Positions 52,361 through 60,903 of a stretch of 64,000 nt of DNA are shown here, piece by piece. Location: positions 219,305-283,304 of the forward strand of contig CAZSDP010000003.1 in the NCBI GenBank assembly GCA_964605665.1, given 5' to 3'. Numbering within the stretch: position 1 is the first letter of the stretch; each line of letters starts with the position of its first letter. The notes under the pieces were generated by a model. It saw only the letters and a list, made by a program, of their open reading frames with translations. It did not search any database and was not told where the DNA came from. The position numbers and the translations under genes are program-made. This DNA comes from CAZSDP01 sp964605665 (lineage in GTDB: Bacteria; Planctomycetota; UBA8108; UBA1146).

Positions 52361-53017
52361 TCAACCCATCGCAGCGAGGCGCTCCGACTTCGAGAACTGC
52401 GACGGTGAATAGGCGACTCGGGCAGCATCCAGGATTTCGATCACTCGTCGACGTGCCACTTCGGGACGATCAGACTCGAGCTCCACTTCGTGAAGCACAG
52501 TCCCGTCGGGATAGGTCGCCTGGTCGAGCTCGATCTCCAGCCCATCTCCGATCGGGTGGACGCTGCGAAGATTCTCCAAGGTCCCCCACTTCACCAAGGG
52601 AGCCAAGTCTCCGAAGCGATCTGCGATTCGAGAGAGGATCGAAGTGCCGAGGCTCACGAGAGTGGTCTCGCCAGCGAGCACCGATTCGACCTCTGCCAAT
52701 GGAAGCTCACTCTCAGACTCAGCGACATCGAAAAGTCCCGCTCCATCTTTGCGAGCGCCTTGCTTCATCGTCAGTCGAGCGCGGCCAGCCCCCCCATCGG
52801 GGTGCTCCACGCGGATCCGCAGCATGATGCCTGCTTCTCGCAAGCGACGGTCTGGGTAATCGTAGTAGTGATTCACTTGCCTCTTACGCGAAGTTGCCGA
52901 GGGAAGCTTGTCGGCGAGGCGTGCGGCTTGCTCCCCATCGGTGAGCTCGAACTTGATCTCTCGCTCTCGGCCATCAATCCCCCCCTGATCATCGATCCCC
53001 ATGGTGATCCTCTCCAT
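52361..53017 (-). CDS. CYTH-domain protein (triphosphate tunnel metalloenzyme family)
   Basis: A 218-residue CYTH protein. REREIKFEL near the start is the ExExK signature, and YYDYPDRRLREAGIMLRIR, RLTMKQGA and a late VELESDRP supply the charged residues of the tunnel. The family includes class IV adenylate cyclases, thiamine triphosphatases and tripolyphosphatases; which one cannot be told. ATG at 53017 and ATG at 53002 both have good ribosome sites (AGGAAG; GAGAGG). The start overlaps the NYN-domain gene upstream, so the two are probably coupled. Confidence 0.88.
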   Translation of the reverse strand: MERITMGIDDQGGIDGREREIKFELTDGEQAARLADKLPSATSRKRQVNHYYDYPDRRLREAGIMLRIRVEHPDGGAGRARLTMKQGARKDGAGLFDVAESESELPLAEVESVLAGETTLVSLGTSILSRIADRFGDLAPLVKWGTLENLRSVHPIGDGLEIELDQATYPDGTVLHEVELESDRPEVARRRVIEILDAARVAYSPSQFSKSERLAAMG

Positions 53018-53501
53018 GTTTGTCTTCCTCGAAGACCTGCAACCAACGATCGACCTCTTTCCCCCGAGGAGGCCGCGGTTTCTCGTCCACACCTTCTTCT
53101 GCGCTCCCAAAGTCCCCGCGACGTTGCCCCCAGAGCACCTGGCGAAATGACTCAACACTGACCCACTCAACGGACAAACCCGAGAGCCTCGATCCGATGT
53201 CGTTAAAGTCAGAGGTCACCACTCGCAGGGACTCTCCTCTCCCACCGCGCTCTCGCGCCATACGCAAGATCTGCTCATCCGCACTTTGTCCCGACTGAGC
53301 AACGTCAGTTGATATTCGCGATTGCCGAGAGCCAGTTCCCCCATCGTAGACAACGTGGAAGTGAGCACCTCCCTGCCTCCTTCGACCCAATTCCGCCTCG
53401 AGCAAGCGCCTGGCGGCCTCGAAACCACTCTGCTGAAGGATCGCGCGAAGCCGCGGATCTCGGTGGATCAGGTTGTTGCCGTCGATGATCCAGGTGATCA
53501 C
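52989..53501 (-). CDS. NYN-domain (YacP-like) putative ribonuclease
   Basis: A 170-residue protein. ITWIIDGNNLIHRDP at the start has the PIN/NYN acidic residue, HFHVVYDGG follows, and QSADEQILRMARE plus LRVVTSDFND supply further acids of the catalytic pocket, as in YacP/Rae1-type nucleases. GTG at 53501 starts directly at the conserved strand. The C-terminal 40 residues are basic and proline-rich, and their end overlaps the CYTH gene. Confidence 0.88.
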   Translation of the reverse strand: MITWIIDGNNLIHRDPRLRAILQQSGFEAARRLLEAELGRRRQGGAHFHVVYDGGTGSRQSRISTDVAQSGQSADEQILRMARERGGRGESLRVVTSDFNDIGSRLSGLSVEWVSVESFRQVLWGQRRGDFGSAEEGVDEKPRPPRGKEVDRWLQVFEEDKHGEDHHGDR

Positions 53502-53761
53502 AGATGACTCCGATTCTGCGATTAGAGGACTCGGAAGAGACTCTTCGGGTCGTCATCTTCAGAGTATTCGGGAGATTCACCCTTCCGTGATCAGAGAATC
53601 GTCCTCAGCTGAAGGGCGTCGAGCGAACCAGTTCGTGATACCCTGAGATGAGCGCAGCATCGAGCCCCTCTGGGAGAGAAGCACCAAAGTTTCTCCGTTT
53701 TGGCCGATGCACAGCGCTGATCTGCGCTGGAGACTGGCCAGCGCCATCGAGAGGGGGGGCT

Positions 53762-54064
53762 ATGCCCGAGCCAGAAGCTGTCTTCACGATCACCTGCGAG
53801 TGCTGCCAGGCGAAGATCCACGTCGATCCACATACCAAAAGCGTCTTCTACACCGAGCATCCCGATATGAAGAAGCGAAGCTTCGAAGAGGTGGTCAAGG
53901 ATGTGAAGTCGACCGGAAAACGCGCTGCCGAGAAATTTCAGGCTGGGCTGGAAGAAGAGGAGAACAAAGAGGCACGCCTCGACGCTCTCTTTGAACAAGC
54001 CAAGAAAAAGGCGAAGGAAGAAGACCCCGACGAAAAGCCACCTTCCATCTGGGACTATCGCTGA
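53762..54064 (+). CDS. hypothetical small protein with a CxxC-type N-terminus
   Basis: A 100-residue protein. FTITCECCQAKIHVDPHTKSV near the start is a possible half zinc-ribbon or redox site, followed by HPDMKKRSFEEVV and a highly charged helix (EEEENKEARLDALFEQAKKKAKEED) that is probably a coiled coil. ATG at 53762 follows GAGAGGGGGG, a strong site. I do not recognise the family; similar short proteins are usually annotated as hypothetical. Confidence 0.75.
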   Translation: MPEPEAVFTITCECCQAKIHVDPHTKSVFYTEHPDMKKRSFEEVVKDVKSTGKRAAEKFQAGLEEEENKEARLDALFEQAKKKAKEEDPDEKPPSIWDYR

Positions 54065-54099
54065 ACTGTGCAGCTTATTAGCAGGATAACGCGAATCGT

Positions 54100-54672
54100 C
54101 TAGGTGAGCGACGGACGCCGGATCAAGCCCATCACTTCAGTACGGGTCGCAACTGAGTTTCGGATCACCCCTCGCATCGCAGAGGTGACCACGCTCGATC
54201 CCGCCTTCTTCACTCCTCGCATCGTCATGCAGGTATGGGTCGCCTCCAACACGACGGCGACCCCGCGCGGGGAGAGAGATTCCGAGACCAGATCGGCGAC
54301 CTGATTGGTCAGCCTCTCCTGGACCTGAGGGCGCTTGGCGAAGTGTTCTACCGCCCGGGCAAGTTTTGAGATTCCGACGATTTTTGCCTTCGGCAGATAC
54401 GCGACATGCGCCTTGCCAAAGAATGGCAAGAGGTGGTGCTCACACATCGAGTAGAACGGGATGTCTTTGACCAAGACAATCTCGTCGTACTCTTCGGTAA
54501 ACACGGTCGACAACACTTGATCGCGCTCTTCGCGCAATCCTCCGAAAACTTCAGCATACATCCGCCCAATCCGAGCGGGGGTATCCTTCAATCCTTCACG
54601 ATCAGGATCCTCCCCAACCGCTTCCAGAATCATCCGTGCTGCCGTTTCAATCTTGGCGTAATCAACATCCAT
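54100..54672 (-). CDS. folE: GTP cyclohydrolase I
   Basis: A 190-residue FolE1. EGLKDTPARIGRMYAEVFGG is the N-terminal signature. FYSMCEHHLLPFFGKAHVAYLP contains the zinc cysteine and histidines, and THTCMTMRGVKK holds the second zinc cysteine. It forms 7,8-dihydroneopterin triphosphate, the entry to folate and the substrate of QueD (12669-13055). It is alone on its strand and convergent with the small gene at 53762. Confidence 0.97.
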   Translation of the reverse strand: MDVDYAKIETAARMILEAVGEDPDREGLKDTPARIGRMYAEVFGGLREERDQVLSTVFTEEYDEIVLVKDIPFYSMCEHHLLPFFGKAHVAYLPKAKIVGISKLARAVEHFAKRPQVQERLTNQVADLVSESLSPRGVAVVLEATHTCMTMRGVKKAGSSVVTSAMRGVIRNSVATRTEVMGLIRRPSLT

Positions 54673-54762
54673 CGGGAGTTTGTTCCCCTACTTGTTTGAA
54701 AAGGAAGAAGTCAAAGAGTTCACTGGCGAAGGGTCCAGAAAGGTCACTTCGAGCAGCTCCAA

Positions 54763-55560
54763 CTACTCCAAATCGACACGTCCGGAAAGCTTGTAGAAGG
54801 CGAGCGGATTGTTCCACACCAATTGTTCGATTGTCGCTTCCTCGAAGCCACTTCTTCGCATCGCCCAGATCGTGCGCGGAACACTGAGAGGGTCACTGGG
54901 ACCCCAATCGCAACTTGAATTGACCATCATTCGGTCGACACCGTACTTTTCCATGATCGCCGTCGCTCGCTCTGGCGAAAGCTTGGTGACCGGATACACG
55001 GTGTGTCCACACCAAAACCCGCCATCGCGCGATGCTTCGATGGTCTCTTCGGTGTTGTGATCCATCAAGATTCGCGAAACATCTAGTTTCATATCTTCGA
55101 TCACGCGAATCGTCCGGAGCGTCCCCTCCAGCTTATTCCGATGCGGAGTGTGGATCATCACCGGTAGGCCGGCCTCAAAAGCCATTTCAAGCTGCTTACG
55201 GAGGATGGTCTCCTCCTCATCGGTGATCAAGTCGAAGCCGAGTTCACCGACGGCAACGACCGAAGGACGCTCAAACCACTCCGCCATCCGCCCCAACACC
55301 TCTTCTGCGAGTGAGATGTCGTTCGCTTCTCGAGGATTTACCCCAATCGTGCAGAAGTGACGGATGCCATACTCCGCAGCCCGTTGAGCTTCGAAGTTGG
55401 TGATGTGATCGAAGTAATCGTAGAAGGTGCCAGCATGCTTACGCGGTTCTCCCAGCCAAAAGGATGGTTCGGTCAACGCGACCACTCCGCAGAGCGCCAT
55501 CCGCTCATAGTCATCGGTGACTCGGGAAATCATGTGGCAGTGAGGGTCGAAGATCCGCAC
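54763..55560 (-). CDS. TatD-family metal-dependent hydrolase
   Basis: A 265-residue TIM-barrel hydrolase. IFDPHCHMISR at the start carries the HxH metal pair, VGELGFDL the glutamate, PVMIHTPHRNK a histidine, ILMDHNTEETI a further histidine and MVNSSCDWGPSD the last aspartate. This order fits TatD/phosphotriesterase-like enzymes and resembles EboB-type proteins. No other ebo genes are visible. GTG at 55560 follows AAGGAG by 8 nt. The substrate is unknown; a nuclease role is only one option. Confidence 0.85.
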   Translation of the reverse strand: MRIFDPHCHMISRVTDDYERMALCGVVALTEPSFWLGEPRKHAGTFYDYFDHITNFEAQRAAEYGIRHFCTIGVNPREANDISLAEEVLGRMAEWFERPSVVAVGELGFDLITDEEETILRKQLEMAFEAGLPVMIHTPHRNKLEGTLRTIRVIEDMKLDVSRILMDHNTEETIEASRDGGFWCGHTVYPVTKLSPERATAIMEKYGVDRMMVNSSCDWGPSDPLSVPRTIWAMRRSGFEEATIEQLVWNNPLAFYKLSGRVDLE

Positions 55561-55925
55561 CGGGGGGCTCCTTCCAAAGGGACACTTTCAGGAGAAGAGG
55601 ATAGCAAAGCTATGAGCCTGGGGACAGTCAACACGGACGAACTCTCCAAGTCCTCAATCGGCATAGAATGCTCAGAGGAGTCGAAACTCGGCGATTCTTC
55701 CCCCTTCTCCCCTTTCCCGGAACTTCCCACCCCGATCTGGCCGTTAGAAACTCGCTAGGGAATCTCTGGAGTCTCCCCAAACTTGTGCGATACCTAGTGA
55801 ACGCCTTCTCTTGAGACTCCTGTGACTTCAAGAACAACCTTTTAAAGACTTCTCGAGAATGCCAAGGATCCTCCTGCCGAACCTGGGGCCCACCTCGAGA
55901 GTCTCACCGTTGCGAAAGGACGCAA
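55561..55925. other. divergent intergenic region, no gene seen
   Basis: About 365 nt between the minus-strand TatD-like gene and the plus-strand secreted protein. A short open frame on either strand lacks a ribosome site and looks unlike a gene. Both promoters should lie here, but none was clear. Confidence 0.5.
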
Positions 55926-57224
55926 ATGGCGGAATTCTCTAACCGGTTCGGCTTGCCCCACAAGAATGCGTTGAGCTTGGTCACGTTCATCGCCTTGATC
56001 CTCTCTCTGACGACCGACCTCCATGCCGATCGCATCACTCTCACCTCAGGGAAGGTTCTCGAGGGGAAGATCGTCGAGGATGGGGACCCGGTCACCATCG
56101 ACCTCGCCGGAGGTCGAGTAAAAATCGCCCGAAATCAGATTGCCTCGATCGAGATCGCACCGACCGCGCAGGAACTCTTGGCCGCGAAGGAAGCATCACT
56201 GGAGGATGGAAATACCCAAGATCTCGCCCAGCTTGCCCGCTGGTGCGAGGAGAATCGCCTCCTCAAAGAACGTGACCGTTTCTATTGGCGGATCCTCGAA
56301 ATCGATCGGAATCACCGGGGCGCAAGAGACGTACTAGGTTTCAAGAAGTTGGGAGCACTCTGGCTCACTGAGGCCGATTGGCACCATCACCACGGTCGCC
56401 TGAAATGGAATGGAGAGTGGATCTCCCAAGAAGAGTGGCACCGACGAGAGGAAGAGCGGATCGGTCTCCTCGAACGAAGCGATGCCATCGGAATGATCGA
56501 ATCGGCCTCGAAAAAGGGGATCAAACCTGAACAGTCGAAAGCGGTGATCGCCGAATTTCGGCAGCTCCCGGAGTCGCTTCGTCGCTACACCCTTGCGAAG
56601 TCTCTCGATTCTCGAAGCGCCAGACAACGGCAGTTGGCGATTCGGCTCACTGGAGAACTCTCCGGCAATCGCCCACAATGGAGTGTCTCCCACCTCGCAG
56701 TTCGTGACCCGAGGAAGTCGGTTCGAGATGAAGCTCTCCGCCTCCTGCTCGCATGGAATGAACCGGACACTGCCCTCGCCTTCATCCCCTATCTCGGGTC
56801 AGCGAACGATCGAGATCGGGTCAATGCTGCCCGCGCATTGAATCTATTTCCCGACCGCCGCGCAGTTCCTGCGCTCATCGAAACCGCGCACTTGATCTGG
56901 GCGGGCTTCGGGCGCACCCATTTTGCAAATCTGGTCCAACGTTCCTTCGTCCAAGATTACGAACTCGTGTCAGGGGGTACGGGACTGGTGGTCAGCGAAG
57001 TCGCCGACCCAGTAGTCGATACCTTCATCGAAGGGGTTGTCCTCGATGTTGAAGTTCGTCGCGCTGAGGCATTCGCGCGAATCGCCACCCTCGAACGGAC
57101 TACCGGTCAGAGCTTTGGCGGTGACTTTGAAGCGTGGGCGCAGTGGTGGAAGGAGGAGCAAGGAAAGCCTTCGAAGAGTATTCCCGAAACAGGATCAGAG
57201 CCTGCTTCCGGAGACGGTCGCTAA
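55926..57224 (+). CDS. secreted protein with HEAT-like repeats
   Basis: A 432-residue protein with a signal peptide (about 12-34, ALSLVTFIALILSLTTDLHA). The mature start DRITLTSGKVLEGKIVEDG is the beta module shared with the protein at 35757. A helical region follows, with the tract WLTEADWHHHHGRLKWNGEWISQEEWHRREEER (two similar half-repeats). HEAT-like helices come next (VRDPRKSVRDEALRLLL, SANDRDRVNAARALNLFPDRRAVPALIE). I know similar proteins in Planctomycetes only as hypothetical. GAAAGGA precedes the ATG. It is followed by a DUF1579 gene after 28 nt. Confidence 0.75.
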   Translation: MAEFSNRFGLPHKNALSLVTFIALILSLTTDLHADRITLTSGKVLEGKIVEDGDPVTIDLAGGRVKIARNQIASIEIAPTAQELLAAKEASLEDGNTQDLAQLARWCEENRLLKERDRFYWRILEIDRNHRGARDVLGFKKLGALWLTEADWHHHHGRLKWNGEWISQEEWHRREEERIGLLERSDAIGMIESASKKGIKPEQSKAVIAEFRQLPESLRRYTLAKSLDSRSARQRQLAIRLTGELSGNRPQWSVSHLAVRDPRKSVRDEALRLLLAWNEPDTALAFIPYLGSANDRDRVNAARALNLFPDRRAVPALIETAHLIWAGFGRTHFANLVQRSFVQDYELVSGGTGLVVSEVADPVVDTFIEGVVLDVEVRRAEAFARIATLERTTGQSFGGDFEAWAQWWKEEQGKPSKSIPETGSEPASGDGR

Positions 57225-57252
57225 ATTCCTACACAAAACTTGAGGAGTCCCA

Positions 57253-57885
57253 ATGAGATTCAAAACGGTTGCATTCCTCCTGATAGTCTTCACTGCCGCC
57301 ATCTCTTTGCAGTCCGCGCTCTCCCAAGATGATGCGCCTCAATACGACATGCAAAAAATGATGGAAATTCACCAGGAGGTCACGACACCCGGCCCGGCGC
57401 ACAAGCTTCTCGAGGCTTTTTTGGGTGAGTGGAAGTCGACTTCAAAAGTCTGGCTAGGTGGCCCTACCAGCCCTGAAGTTGAGATTGAGACGGGAGTTTC
57501 AGTCGGATCTTGGCTGATGGAGGGCCGCTGGGTGCAGATTGAAACGCGCGGCGAAGAAGTCAAAAACCCGATGCTCGCACCGTTCATGCCAACCCACACC
57601 TTCGCCATCATCGGTTACGACAATGCGAAGAAGAAGTACGTCTATACCCATGTCGCCAACAAGTCGACTGACATGATGCGAAGCGTCGGTATTCCTGAGC
57701 GCGACGGAAGTGCCATCGTCTTCTACGGTGAGTTGGACGAACCGATGATGGGGGAATACGACAAGCCGGTGAAAGCAACTTACCGCCTCAGCCCTGACAA
57801 AATCGTTTTGGACATCTACGATCTCGGCATGGGAGAAAAGAACAACCGGGTGATTGAGACTACCCTCACGAGAATCCAGAAGTGA
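57253..57885 (+). CDS. secreted DUF1579-family protein
   Basis: A 210-residue protein with a signal peptide (1-24, ending LQSALSQDD). The DUF1579 core is visible as LLEAFLGEWKSTSKVWLGG, then GSWLMEGRWVQIET and FAIIGYDNAKKKYVYTHV, ending in a strand YRLSPDKIVLDIYDLG. The fold is lipocalin-like and its function is not known. ATG at 57253 follows GAGGAG with 5-nt spacing. It probably shares a transcript with the preceding secreted protein. Confidence 0.85.
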   Translation: MRFKTVAFLLIVFTAAISLQSALSQDDAPQYDMQKMMEIHQEVTTPGPAHKLLEAFLGEWKSTSKVWLGGPTSPEVEIETGVSVGSWLMEGRWVQIETRGEEVKNPMLAPFMPTHTFAIIGYDNAKKKYVYTHVANKSTDMMRSVGIPERDGSAIVFYGELDEPMMGEYDKPVKATYRLSPDKIVLDIYDLGMGEKNNRVIETTLTRIQK

Positions 57886-57976
57886 TCTCTGAGCGAGTTA
57901 CCAGCCCGGACACAACAGGCGATTGAGACCCCCTTTCTGTCAAAGGGCTTCCATTTCACGGAAACGAAGGTGGACG

Positions 57977-58720
57977 ATGCAAGAGCACTCGATTGGAAGT
58001 GAGCGCAGCCTCTCCGATCACCCCACTCGATTACGTATTTTGTCTTTACAGCTTCTCGGTTTGATCTGTTCATTCGGGGTTGTCTTGATCGGTTGCCAAC
58101 CACGAGAAGTCAAATCTGACTCCAAGCCAGAAGAGTCGCCGAAAGAGTTCGTGACCGCAGCCTCGTTCTTCGATTTCACCGGTCGGCCCGTCATTCTCAC
58201 TGAGAATCACCCCAGAGATTGGAGTGACGCGCCAATTTCGGTCCAGGTCACTTCTCAAAACCTAACATTGACACGCCACTTCGACGGCCCCCCAACGAAG
58301 TATCTGACTTTCGAGAGCTCTGCCGGTCGTCAGAACTATGGCGCCTACAGTCTCGCGGGCCCAAAAAACGGTATCCCGGTCAGTCGACCACTATCGGGAG
58401 AGACCGTGACATGGGATGACAAAGATCACGAACAAGCTCTGGTGTACCTCCTGGGAATGGCGGGAGGGGACCGCGGTGATGACCTCTTGAATCAACACCG
58501 CTCGCGCTGGTTCAGTGACGGCCTGCGCGTCTTCGTTGTGCTCCACAACCCCATTGTGGAAGTGTGGGGGCCTATCGCAGAAGACCAATCCTCACTGCTT
58601 CTCGTCTTGGAGTTACAAAGCACGCCAAGACGCAAATCGCCGCAGACCAAGAATTTTCTGGAGCATGCAAGGGATGTCAGGGACACGGCCAGATCACTCA
58701 CCACGAAGCCCGGCAGCTGA
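57977..58720 (+). CDS. hypothetical lipoprotein
   Basis: A 247-residue protein. A basic N-terminal tail leads to a hydrophobic segment ending VVLIGCQPR, a lipobox with cysteine near residue 41. The rest has ASFFDFTGRPVILTENHPRDWSDAPISVQV and SLLLVLELQ, and no recognised domain. The last 25 residues (from ELQSTPRRKS) are unusual; another frame over the same DNA reads CKGCQGHG, so a frameshift or overlapping gene near 58620-58720 is possible. ATG at 57977 follows GAAGGTGG. Confidence 0.65.
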   Translation: MQEHSIGSERSLSDHPTRLRILSLQLLGLICSFGVVLIGCQPREVKSDSKPEESPKEFVTAASFFDFTGRPVILTENHPRDWSDAPISVQVTSQNLTLTRHFDGPPTKYLTFESSAGRQNYGAYSLAGPKNGIPVSRPLSGETVTWDDKDHEQALVYLLGMAGGDRGDDLLNQHRSRWFSDGLRVFVVLHNPIVEVWGPIAEDQSSLLLVLELQSTPRRKSPQTKNFLEHARDVRDTARSLTTKPGS

Positions 58721-58816
58721 AGCAGAAATATAGTGCCGTTGGCATCGAGGTATACGTCGCTACTTTCGACAACGGCTCTGCAGCGGGCGGTATTGTGTGG
58801 CCTCAGCCTAGAACTC

Positions 58817-59386
58817 TCAGCCGTGCTTAGGAGGGGAGACGCCGCCGCTACGATTAAACTCCTCACCGATGGCGAGAATCATCGCACGGTCTGCTGCACT
58901 CTCAGGATTCTTCAGGAAATCAAATAGTAGGACGACACGCGGTGAGTCCGAGCGGTTCCACGCTGTATGGATGACGCTGTCTTCAAAGATCATCATCTTG
59001 CCTTCATGCCACTCCCGTGTTTCTTTTCCAACGCGAATGGCGCAGTTCTCAGGAATAATCAATCCGAGGTGGCTTCGATAGACACGATCGGTAAACCCGG
59101 TATGCGGAGCGATCTCGGTATTCGGCTGCAGAACAGAAAAGCCAATGGTGGTCAAACCCGGGATTGAATCAGCAATACGCATCGTCTCTGGGCACCGAAC
59201 GCAGTTTTCTTCAGCGCGGCGACCGTACGCACACAGGCCGAAAACAGTCCATCCCTCTCCGTAGAGAAACTTCTCCGGCCAATCGATAAAGTCCTCAGGC
59301 GCGAGGGCTTCAAACTCCGCACGAATCACTTCGTGGTTTGACTCCAGTTCAGCGGTAAAGGAGTAGCGTGATGGATCTACGAACAT
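58817..59386 (-). CDS. aspartyl/asparaginyl beta-hydroxylase-like dioxygenase
   Basis: A 189-residue Fe(II)/2-oxoglutarate enzyme-like protein. IAPHTGFTD (H95) and RSHLGLIIPENCAIRVG open the jelly-roll, WHEGKMMIFEDSVIHTAWN gives the second metal histidine (H140), and RVVLLFDFL gives the 2OG-binding arginine (R150). This is the Asp/Asn beta-hydroxylase pattern, and the target is unknown. ATG at 59386 follows AAGG. The frame is open upstream through the 14-bp repeat array, so an extended form is possible if the gap length keeps phase; I prefer the short form. Confidence 0.85.
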   Translation of the reverse strand: MFVDPSRYSFTAELESNHEVIRAEFEALAPEDFIDWPEKFLYGEGWTVFGLCAYGRRAEENCVRCPETMRIADSIPGLTTIGFSVLQPNTEIAPHTGFTDRVYRSHLGLIIPENCAIRVGKETREWHEGKMMIFEDSVIHTAWNRSDSPRVVLLFDFLKNPESAADRAMILAIGEEFNRSGGVSPPKHG

Positions 59387-59397
59387 GATGACCTTGC

Positions 59398-59622
59398 CTG
59401 AGAACTCTGTGCTGAGAACTCTGTGCTGAGAACTCTGTGCTGAGAACTCTGTGCTGAGAACTCTGTNNNNNNNNNNNNNNNNNNNNNNNNNNNNNNNNNN
59501 NNNNNNNNNNNNNNNNNNNNNNNNNNNNNNNNNNNNNNNNNNNNNNNNNNNNNNNNNNNNNNNNNNCTGAGAACTCTGTGCTGAGAACTCTGTGCTGAGA
59601 ACTCTGTGCTGAGAACTCTGTG
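59398..59622 (+). repeat. 14-bp tandem array interrupted by a 100-N scaffold gap
   Basis: Unit CTGAGAACTCTGTG occurs five times before the gap (59398-59466, the last copy one base short) and four times after it (59567-59622). All visible copies are identical. The 100 N at 59467-59566 are a placeholder, so the copy number is unknown. The minus strand of the unit contains no stop codon in any frame, and the repeated peptide cycles every 42 nt. The array ends 11 nt before the start codon of the hydroxylase-like gene. Confidence 0.95.
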
Positions 59623-59684
59623 CAATTGGTTCGCGAATTCTGACAGAGCCTCTCAAATATCAATCAAATCGATGCGATATGTTA

Positions 59685-59966
59685 TCACGTCAGACCACGC
59701 CCGTCATAAAGAGTATCACTCTCTAGCGACTCCATACCATCAGCAACTAGAGTCCGTCGTCTCGCAATTTGACCGGAATCTTCTTCTCTAGCTGGTCTAT
59801 TCTCCGATAGGAGGCTGCCCTGACGCGTCGCTGCAGGATCGACGAGGTCGAGATGTGTGGCCTGAAGATTGTCCAAGAACTCTTCCCCCGGTGGAATTCC
59901 CTCGACTGGAGCTGAGCCGCTACCAACCAATGAAGCAAAACCACCACGCTGCCCGAAGGTCATCAA
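59685..59966 (-). CDS. possible small gene or gene remnant
   Basis: A 93-residue open frame on the minus strand between the repeat array and the gene at 60033. It reads FGQRGGFASLVGSGSAPVEG, then HLDLVDPAATRQGSLLSEN. Composition is protein-like, but there is no ribosome site before the start and I do not recognise it. It may be a decayed gene. The rest of 59623-60032 shows nothing I can name. Confidence 0.25.
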   Translation of the reverse strand: MMTFGQRGGFASLVGSGSAPVEGIPPGEEFLDNLQATHLDLVDPAATRQGSLLSENRPAREEDSGQIARRRTLVADGMESLESDTLYDGRGLT

Positions 59967-60032
59967 TGGGTTACAATCTCCACCACTCTTACAGAGAGTT
60001 CAAGGCTAGACCGAAACCGTGAAGGAGTTCGG

Positions 60033-60569
60033 ATGCGACCATCGCGAGATCACCCGGGTGATTCGCCGGAAAAGGGAAAACGTCAGCGGAGTGGAAGCTT
60101 CTTTCACCAAGACGAGTCGGATGGAATCGAGCTCTCGATCATCGAGGACGCGACCGCACCTCGCGAAGAGACTCCTTTGGGCTTCTTCATCGAGCAGCTT
60201 TTGACTCGCGATGGTGCAAAGTGGTTCGAACTCTGCACAAGGCGAGTTTCCGAGAGTTTGGGTCGCCCTGATGGCCTCATCGCTCATAGAGACGATCGAG
60301 AGCTCCTTCTTTCGGTTAAGAAGGAAGGGAAACAGAGACTCCAGCAAGCACAAAATTCCGATCGAGTGTCCCCCACGACCCTCTCCGAGGCGGTAGCACT
60401 CTACTTCGGAGCGGTCACTCTGCTGCTGGCACATCCAGAAACGAAACAGCTTCAATCGATCTCAAGCATTACTACCGAAGATATGAGACGCACACTCCAG
60501 GTGATGCGACGAGTCCTCAACTCTCCATGGCAGGATGTGATTGACGCGGGGTTCGCCGTTCTCGATTGA
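60033..60569 (+). CDS. hypothetical protein
   Basis: A 178-residue protein that I do not recognise. The first 40 residues are polar and charged. From LGFFIEQLLTRDGAKWFELC to the end it is helical: ALYFGAVTLLLAHPETKQLQ and MRRTLQVMRRVLNSPWQDVID. There is no signal peptide. ATG at 60033 follows AAGGAG with 5-nt spacing, a strong site, which favours this strand over an overlapping minus-strand frame. It stands alone; 280 nt to the next hairpin are empty. Confidence 0.6.
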   Translation: MRPSRDHPGDSPEKGKRQRSGSFFHQDESDGIELSIIEDATAPREETPLGFFIEQLLTRDGAKWFELCTRRVSESLGRPDGLIAHRDDRELLLSVKKEGKQRLQQAQNSDRVSPTTLSEAVALYFGAVTLLLAHPETKQLQSISSITTEDMRRTLQVMRRVLNSPWQDVIDAGFAVLD

Positions 60570-60842
60570 TACCGATGCGATCAGCTCTATCGATTCAGAT
60601 TTGAAGTCGTCAGCCTTCAACTGTTCTCGATTCCAAATCGGTGGAGCCTGAAAACAGAAGGCCACCGGATAGCGACGGCATAGCACTCCTATGACTCTTA
60701 GCTCCTTCTATTCGGCGACAATCCAACGGTGCCAGAACGATACCCCAGCTGTTCAGTGTCCAATGGCACCGAAGGCTCACCGCCTTGACCGAGCAGAGGA
60801 TGCTGGCATCTGCAATCGGTAGCCAACCTTGAGCTAACTACT

Positions 60843-60890
60843 CAGTCGTATCTTCGAGGAGTGAAGAATCACTTCTCGAAGATACGGCTG
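60843..60890. terminator. 22-bp hairpin after the porin gene, likely terminator
   Basis: An almost perfect inverted repeat with a 4-nt loop AGAA: the 22-nt arm 60843-60864 pairs with 60869-60890, with two G-T wobbles. It lies 13 nt beyond the stop of the minus-strand porin gene. No T-run follows on either strand, so it may act as a transcript end-protecting hairpin and not as a classic terminator. The remaining sequence from 60570 to 60842 shows no gene. Confidence 0.6.
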
Positions 60891-60903
60891 CAAAAGAAGG
60901 GCC

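Noticed and set aside
55357..55758. 133-codon plus-strand frame
   Set aside because: It is mostly antisense to the TatD-like gene and has no signal for translation.
59398..59622. 14-bp array as possible CRISPR or replication-origin iterons
   Set aside because: There are no spacers, no replication initiator gene nearby and no AT-rich stretch beside it; plain tandem expansion explains it better.
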